A stretch of DNA of 46,020 nucleotides from Beijerinckiaceae bacterium. GTDB taxonomy: Bacteria; Pseudomonadota; Alphaproteobacteria; Rhizobiales; Beijerinckiaceae. Each line of letters begins with the position of its first letter. The first letter of the stretch is position 1. The stretch covers positions 1 through 46,020 of the forward strand of contig CANBNG010000025.1 of assembly GCA_947370975.1 (NCBI GenBank), given 5' to 3'. The position numbers and the translations under genes are program-made. Below the pieces are notes generated by a model that saw nothing but the letters and a program-made list of their open reading frames with translations, ran no database searches and was not told the origin of the DNA. This document shows, in pieces, positions 41,641 through 46,020 of the stretch.

Positions 41641-44034
41641 TTATGATTTCACGCGCACATATTCGCCCGGTGCATCGCAGAGCGGCGTGAGCTTGCCATC
41701 GCCGGGTTCGCGCGCAGGCACGCGCTCGGGCGCTTGCGCGCTGAGCCAGCCGATCCAGTCGTTCCACCAGGTGCCGGGTGCTTCTGTGGCTTCTTCAAGC
41801 CAGTCTTCAAACGTGCCGGCCACGGGCGGGCCAGACCAGAATTGATATTTGGGTTTTGCCGCCGGATTGACGACGCCCGCAATATGGCCCGAACCAGCGA
41901 GCACATAGCGCACAGCGCCGCCGAAATAGGCCGCGCCCGTATAGACGGAGCGCGCGGGTGCGATGTGATCCTCGCGCGCGGCCAGATGATAGACCGGCAT
42001 GGTCACGGCCTTGAGGTCGAGCTTGACGCCACCCATGCTGAGACGGCCCTGCGTGAGATTGTTCTCAAGATAGCAATTGCGCAGGTAGAACGAATGATTG
42101 GCCGCGGGCATGCGCGTCGAATCCGAATTCCACGCGAGCAGGTCGAAGGGCATCGGTTCCTTGCCCTTGAGGTAATTGTTCACCACGTACGACCAGATCA
42201 ATTCATTGGGCCGCAGCATGTTGAAGGCGGTCGCCATTTTCGAGCCTTCGAGATAGCCGGTCTCGGCCATTTTCTCTTCGATGGATTTGATGCGCACCTG
42301 ATCGACGAAGAGTTTCAACTCGCCCGCATCGCGGAAATCAACTTGCGTCGTGAGAAAGGTCGCGCTTTCGATGCGCGTGTCTTTGACAGCCGCCATATAG
42401 GCCAGCGTGATGGCGAGCAATGTGCCGCCGACGCAATAGCCCAAGGCTGAAACCTTGCGTTCGCCGGTCGCATCCTCGATGCGCTCGAGCGCGGTCAAGA
42501 TGCCTTCGCGCATATAATCCTCGAAGGACTTCTTCGCCTGGCGCTCATCCGGATTGACCCAGGAAATCACGAAGACCGTGAGGCCCTGCGCGACAGCCCA
42601 GCGGATCAGGCTCTTTTCGGGATTGAGATCGAGCACGTAAAACTTGTTGATCCACGGTGGCACGATCAGGAGCGGACGGCGATAGACCGTCTCGGTCGAG
42701 GGCGCATATTGGATCAGCTCCATCAGCTCGTTGCGAAACACGACCTTGCCCGGCGTTGCCGCCATGTCGCGGCCGAACACGAATTTCGACGCGTCGCTCT
42801 GGCGAATTTTCAACTGGCCTTTGCCGGCCTCGATGTCTTCGGCAAACATCTGCATCCCGCGCACCAGATTGCCGCCGCTTTGTTCGAGCGTCGTGCGCAG
42901 AAGCTCCGGATTTGTCGCGATGAAATTGGAGGGCGAGACTGCGCCTGCGATCTGGCGCAAGTAGAATTGCGCTTTCTCGCGCGTCATTTCATCGAGCGTA
43001 TCGGCACGCGTGACGAGATCGTTCGCCCAGTCGGTGGTGATGGAATAGGCCTGACGCAGGAAATCGTAGATCGGATTATTGTGCCATTCAGGATCGGCGA
43101 AGCGCTTGTCCGCAGGATCGTTCGCGCGCACGGGCAGAGTCTCTTCGCCCGAGAATTTGCGCAGCGTACGGCTCCACAATTCGAGCATGTCGCCCGAGAT
43201 TCTCGACTGCGCTTCGATTGTGCGCGCGGGGTCGGAGAGCCAATGTTCGGCCACATGGCCGAGCGTTTTCACTGCGTCCTCGACATGTTCTGCGAGAACG
43301 GGATTCGTGCGGCCCTGTTCCATCGGCTTGAGATAGGCCGCCGCCGCCTTACCGCCCTCTTCGACGAGCTTTGCAAGATTCTGCGAGAGAACCTGGAAAT
43401 CGGGCATGGGCATGGAGCCGATCCCGCTATCGCGCTGCTTCCGGCTCTGCTGAGGTTTTGGAGGCGCAGCCGCAGGTGGCGGATTGGTCGCCACGTGAAT
43501 GGAAGCAGGCCGGGCTGAGGTCGGTGCAGGCTTTTCAGACGCGAGAAGGGTCGGCGCGGGAGCGGCAGGCGCAATGAGCGGGACAGGCTTGCGCTTTGCG
43601 CGCACGGACTTCGCGGCGGTGGTCTTTGCGGCCGAAATCTTGCCTGTTGCTGACTTGCTCGTTGCTTTCTTGCCTTTTGCTGCCTTGTCGGTTGTTGGCT
43701 TGCCGGCCGCCTTGGCGCGAGGAGTCTTGACGCGAGGCACCTTGGCCGGTGTGGCCGGCTTCTTTTTCGGCGGCACGGCCACAATTTCAGCCTTGGCTGC
43801 GGGTGCCTTGGCTGCCTTTGCAATTGTCTTGGCTTTGGCGATTTTCTTCACCGGCTCGGCAGCCTTTGGGGTGCGCGTGCGGACCAATGCCGGAGCCGGC
43901 TTCCGGGTTGCCTTTTTGGATGCGGCTTTGGCAACGACTGCCTTTTTTGCAGGCTGCTTGGGAGGCTTGGGGGCGGGGGCCTCCACGGGCTTGCGAGCGC
44001 GCTTGGTTTTCGCCCCGGTACGTGTCGCGCTCAT
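41641..44034 (-). CDS. phaC: Class I poly(3-hydroxyalkanoate) synthase with histone-H1-like N-terminal extension
   Basis: The enzyme polymerises hydroxyacyl-CoA into storage polyester at granules. The catalytic core (about residue 208 to the end) has the lipase-like box GYCVGG with nucleophile Cys534, Asp689 (AREDHIAP) and His717 (GSGHIAGVV), and the typical LLIVPPWINKFYVLDL. At 797 residues it is about 200 longer than usual class I synthases. The extra N-terminus (1-207) is Lys/Ala/Pro-rich: roughly 36 Lys and 10 Arg against about 4 acidic residues in the first 148, with KKA and AAKA units, like histone-H1-type tails of PhaF or AlgP. ATG 44034 has AGGA at good spacing. Internal ATGs at 43413 and 43407 (MPMPDFQVL) would give a standard-length enzyme, so the extension needs confirming. 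Confidence 0.93.
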   Translation of the reverse strand: MSATRTGAKTKRARKPVEAPAPKPPKQPAKKAVVAKAASKKATRKPAPALVRTRTPKAAEPVKKIAKAKTIAKAAKAPAAKAEIVAVPPKKKPATPAKVPRVKTPRAKAAGKPTTDKAAKGKKATSKSATGKISAAKTTAAKSVRAKRKPVPLIAPAAPAPTLLASEKPAPTSARPASIHVATNPPPAAAPPKPQQSRKQRDSGIGSMPMPDFQVLSQNLAKLVEEGGKAAAAYLKPMEQGRTNPVLAEHVEDAVKTLGHVAEHWLSDPARTIEAQSRISGDMLELWSRTLRKFSGEETLPVRANDPADKRFADPEWHNNPIYDFLRQAYSITTDWANDLVTRADTLDEMTREKAQFYLRQIAGAVSPSNFIATNPELLRTTLEQSGGNLVRGMQMFAEDIEAGKGQLKIRQSDASKFVFGRDMAATPGKVVFRNELMELIQYAPSTETVYRRPLLIVPPWINKFYVLDLNPEKSLIRWAVAQGLTVFVISWVNPDERQAKKSFEDYMREGILTALERIEDATGERKVSALGYCVGGTLLAITLAYMAAVKDTRIESATFLTTQVDFRDAGELKLFVDQVRIKSIEEKMAETGYLEGSKMATAFNMLRPNELIWSYVVNNYLKGKEPMPFDLLAWNSDSTRMPAANHSFYLRNCYLENNLTQGRLSMGGVKLDLKAVTMPVYHLAAREDHIAPARSVYTGAAYFGGAVRYVLAGSGHIAGVVNPAAKPKYQFWSGPPVAGTFEDWLEEATEAPGTWWNDWIGWLSAQAPERVPAREPGDGKLTPLCDAPGEYVRVKS

Positions 44035-44226
44035 TCCAGTCCTGCTCCAATTGGTGCCGACATCTGGCACAACCCGTGCCATTGCCCAACCCGCGACCAA
44101 TGAAGACTGGCGCCGGTCCCGTTTCGGTCATAATAGGTCTTTATTCACGGGTCGCACCAATGATCAAAAGGATTGATGGCGGAGCGACCGCTTTCCGCGG
44201 TTCTCGCAACCAAGTCTGACAGGCTC

Positions 44227-44685
44227 ATGACCAGCAGCACCCGCAGCATTCCGCGCCTGGCCGGGCGTTTCACGCTTCTTCTGGCGGCTTTTGTCGCTGT
44301 TCTGGCTTTCGGACAGCCCGTTCTGGCCGCAGGCGAGGAGCCTGGAGCCGTGACGCGTGTGCTGGGCTTGCGCACACAGGTGCCCGATGCGCCCGATTTC
44401 GTGAGTCGGACGCGGCCCAAGACCTATGAATATGTGCCCGTCGGCGGGGCCCGCAACGCGCCCAAGGGCAAGGTTCTGACGGCCGACGAGATTCGCGCCC
44501 AGGAAAAGGCGCTTGATTCGGCTCTTGTGCGTCAGGACAGGATCGCCGGGCGGAAATCTGCCCCCAAGGCGGAACGGTCGGTCGCCGATGGCGGCCAGCA
44601 GAAGAAAAAGGCCGCTGCCGAGCAGGCATGCGGGCTCACCTGCGCCAATCCGGCTCTCAGGCCGACACGGCCAGGCAAGCAGTGA
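44227..44685 (+). CDS. Small exported protein of unknown function
   Basis: The ATG at 44227 is preferred because it gives a normal signal peptide (RFTLLLAAFVAVLAF, cleaved near VLAA) and has AGG a few bases upstream; a longer start at 44173 would add 18 residues. The mature part of about 115 residues contains PDFVSRTRPKTYEYVPVGG, a charged Lys/Gln-rich helix, and a Cys pair in EQACGLTCANP. No family recognised. It is divergent from phaC and 99 bp before the aminotransferase gene. Confidence 0.65.
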   Translation: MTSSTRSIPRLAGRFTLLLAAFVAVLAFGQPVLAAGEEPGAVTRVLGLRTQVPDAPDFVSRTRPKTYEYVPVGGARNAPKGKVLTADEIRAQEKALDSALVRQDRIAGRKSAPKAERSVADGGQQKKKAAAEQACGLTCANPALRPTRPGKQ

Positions 44686-44784
44686 CGAGTGCGCCGGCCC
44701 GCTGGGTCGGAGAAACAAGCGAGGAAATGGACCGCGCGGCGGCAATCGGTTAAAGCCGTGCAGGTCTCAAAGGGGATGATTGCA

Positions 44785-46002
44785 ATGTCGGATTTCCACA
44801 GGGTGCGGCGGCTGCCTCCGTATGTGTTCGAGCAGGTGAATCGGCTCAAGGCCGCCGCTCGCAATGCCGGCGCCGACATTGTCGACCTCGGCATGGGCAA
44901 TCCCGATCTGCCTGCACCCAAGCATGTCATCGACAAGCTGGTCGAAACCGCCGGCAAGCCGCGCACCGACCGCTATTCGGCCTCCAAGGGTATTGCTGGG
45001 CTGCGCCGCGCGCAGGCGTCCTATTACGAGCGTCGCTTTGGCGTGAAGCTCAATCCCGATACGCAGGTCGTCGCCACGCTGGGCTCAAAGGAAGGCTTCG
45101 CCAATATGGCGCAGGCCATCACGGCGCCCGGCGATGTGGTGATCGTGCCCAATCCCTCCTATCCGATTCACGCCTTCGGTTTTCTGATGGCGGGCGGCGT
45201 GGTGCGTTCGGTGCCGGCCGACCCGACGCCGGAATTTTTCGTCGCGCTCGAGCGCGCTGTGCAGCATTCGATCCCCAAGCCGATTGCTGTGGTCTGCTGC
45301 TATCCCTCGAACCCGACGGCCAAGGTCGCCTCGCTCGATTTCTACAAGGATCTCGTGGCCTTCGCGAAGAAGCACGAGATTTTCGTGCTCTCCGACCTCG
45401 CTTATGCGGAAGTCTTCTTCGATGACAATCCGCCGCCCTCGATCCTGCAGGTGAACGGGGCCAATGACGTGTCGGTGGAATTCACCTCCATGTCGAAGAC
45501 CTTCTCGATGGCCGGCTGGCGCATCGGCTTTGCGGTGGGCAACGAGCGCCTGCTGGCGGCCCTTGCGCGTGTGAAGTCCTATCTCGATTACGGCGCCTAT
45601 ACGCCGATCCAGGTGGCGGCTGCCGCGGCGCTGAACGGCCCCGAGGATTGCATCATCGAAATGCGCTCGATCTACAAAAAGCGTCGCGACGTGCTGGTGG
45701 AAAGCTTCGCGGCTGCGGGCTGGGATATTCCCGTGCCCGAGGCCACGATGTTTGCCTGGGTGCCTGTGCCCGAGAAGTTTAAGCATCTCGGCAGCCTCGA
45801 ATTCTCGAAGCTCCTGATCGAAAAGGCCGATGTGGCGGTTGCGCCGGGCATTGGCTTTGGCGAGCATGGGGACGATTACGTCCGCCTCGCGATTGTCGAG
45901 AACGAGCAGCGCATCCGCCAGGCCGCGCGCGGCATCCGCCGGTTCTTCGATACCGCCGACGAGATCCTGCACAATGTGGTGCAGCTCAAGACGTCCGCTT
46001 GA
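44785..46002 (+). CDS. Class I/II PLP-dependent aminotransferase (AlaC/DapL-like)
   Basis: The 405-residue product has the class I aminotransferase fold: VDLGMGNPDLPAPKHVID at the N-terminus, YSASKGIAGLRRA, PNPSYPIHAFGF, CYPSNPTAKVAS, and the PLP lysine in SMSKTFSMAGWRIGF. The family includes alanine transaminases and LL-diaminopimelate aminotransferases; alphaproteobacterial members are often annotated as one or the other, and motif reading does not decide. ATG 44785 has AGGGG 9 bases upstream; ATG 44776 is too close to that site. In this group homoserine dehydrogenase often follows, but the window ends here. Confidence 0.9.
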   Translation: MSDFHRVRRLPPYVFEQVNRLKAAARNAGADIVDLGMGNPDLPAPKHVIDKLVETAGKPRTDRYSASKGIAGLRRAQASYYERRFGVKLNPDTQVVATLGSKEGFANMAQAITAPGDVVIVPNPSYPIHAFGFLMAGGVVRSVPADPTPEFFVALERAVQHSIPKPIAVVCCYPSNPTAKVASLDFYKDLVAFAKKHEIFVLSDLAYAEVFFDDNPPPSILQVNGANDVSVEFTSMSKTFSMAGWRIGFAVGNERLLAALARVKSYLDYGAYTPIQVAAAAALNGPEDCIIEMRSIYKKRRDVLVESFAAAGWDIPVPEATMFAWVPVPEKFKHLGSLEFSKLLIEKADVAVAPGIGFGEHGDDYVRLAIVENEQRIRQAARGIRRFFDTADEILHNVVQLKTSA

Positions 46003-46020
46003 GGTTAAGGCAGTCTTGCA

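Noticed and set aside
43413..44034. The phaC extension as a frameshift or misread intergenic region
   Set aside because: The frame is continuous with the core, has no stop, keeps a consistent Lys/Ala codon pattern over 200 codons and starts with a good ribosome-binding site. An internal start remains possible and is noted, but a sequencing error is not needed to explain it.

Overview
The window is GC-rich chromosomal DNA from an alphaproteobacterium, most likely of the order Hyphomicrobiales (Rhizobiales). The main evidence is gene order. The runs CDP-alcohol phosphatidyltransferase / AI-2E-type permease / hdaA / ppk1 / ppx and argS / SPOR protein / nagZ / scpA / scpB / tatABC / serS / surE / pcm / nlpD are typical of that group. 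Coding density is very high, many genes overlap by a few bases or lie only 2-8 bp apart, and I see no tRNA, rRNA, CRISPR array, prophage or insertion sequence. Genus cannot be decided from the sequence alone.

Region by region. 1-4.1 kb: the tail of a secreted low-complexity protein, two paralogous coiled-coil proteins of unknown role, a small exported protein, an FAD-dependent oxidoreductase and a Crp/Fnr-type regulator. 4.2-10.7 kb: an orphan TctC-type binding protein, an ABC-F ATPase, ndk, a stand-alone molybdopterin oxidoreductase framed by two palindromic repeat elements, and a small periplasmic protein. 10.7-12.4 kb: purMN. 12.6-18.8 kb: the phosphatidyltransferase/permease/hdaA cluster followed by polyphosphate kinase and exopolyphosphatase. 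18.8-22.2 kb: rnd and aspS, separated by a 442-bp intergenic region packed with repeats. 22.2-26.3 kb: a GDP-fucose cassette (fcl, gmd and a GT10-type fucosyltransferase) with an adjacent PfkB sugar kinase. 26.4-29.3 kb: erpA, dgt and a Fic-domain protein. 29.4-41.5 kb: the long conserved housekeeping run from argS to nlpD, covering translation, peptidoglycan recycling, chromosome condensation, Tat export and protein repair. 41.6-46.0 kb: a PHA synthase, a small exported protein and an aminotransferase.

The most unusual items are as follows. (1) The PHA synthase carries a roughly 207-residue, Lys/Ala/Pro-rich, histone-H1-like N-terminal extension, which suggests a synthase that could bind DNA directly. 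(2) A mosaic family of intergenic palindromes occurs in at least six places, often starting at a stop codon. (3) A Fic-type AMP-transferase gene with its own inhibitory motif is inserted between dgt and argS, behind an AT-rich promoter region holding three copies of an 8-bp box. (4) A compact GDP-fucose synthesis and transfer operon stands without other glycan genes. I found no clear multi-gene system that would be wholly new; the PHA synthase architecture is the best candidate for an undescribed mechanism.

Start codons were re-chosen from ribosome-binding sites and family N-termini wherever the longest reading frame was clearly too long (ndk, purM, aspS, argS, tatC, gmd, phaC and others).
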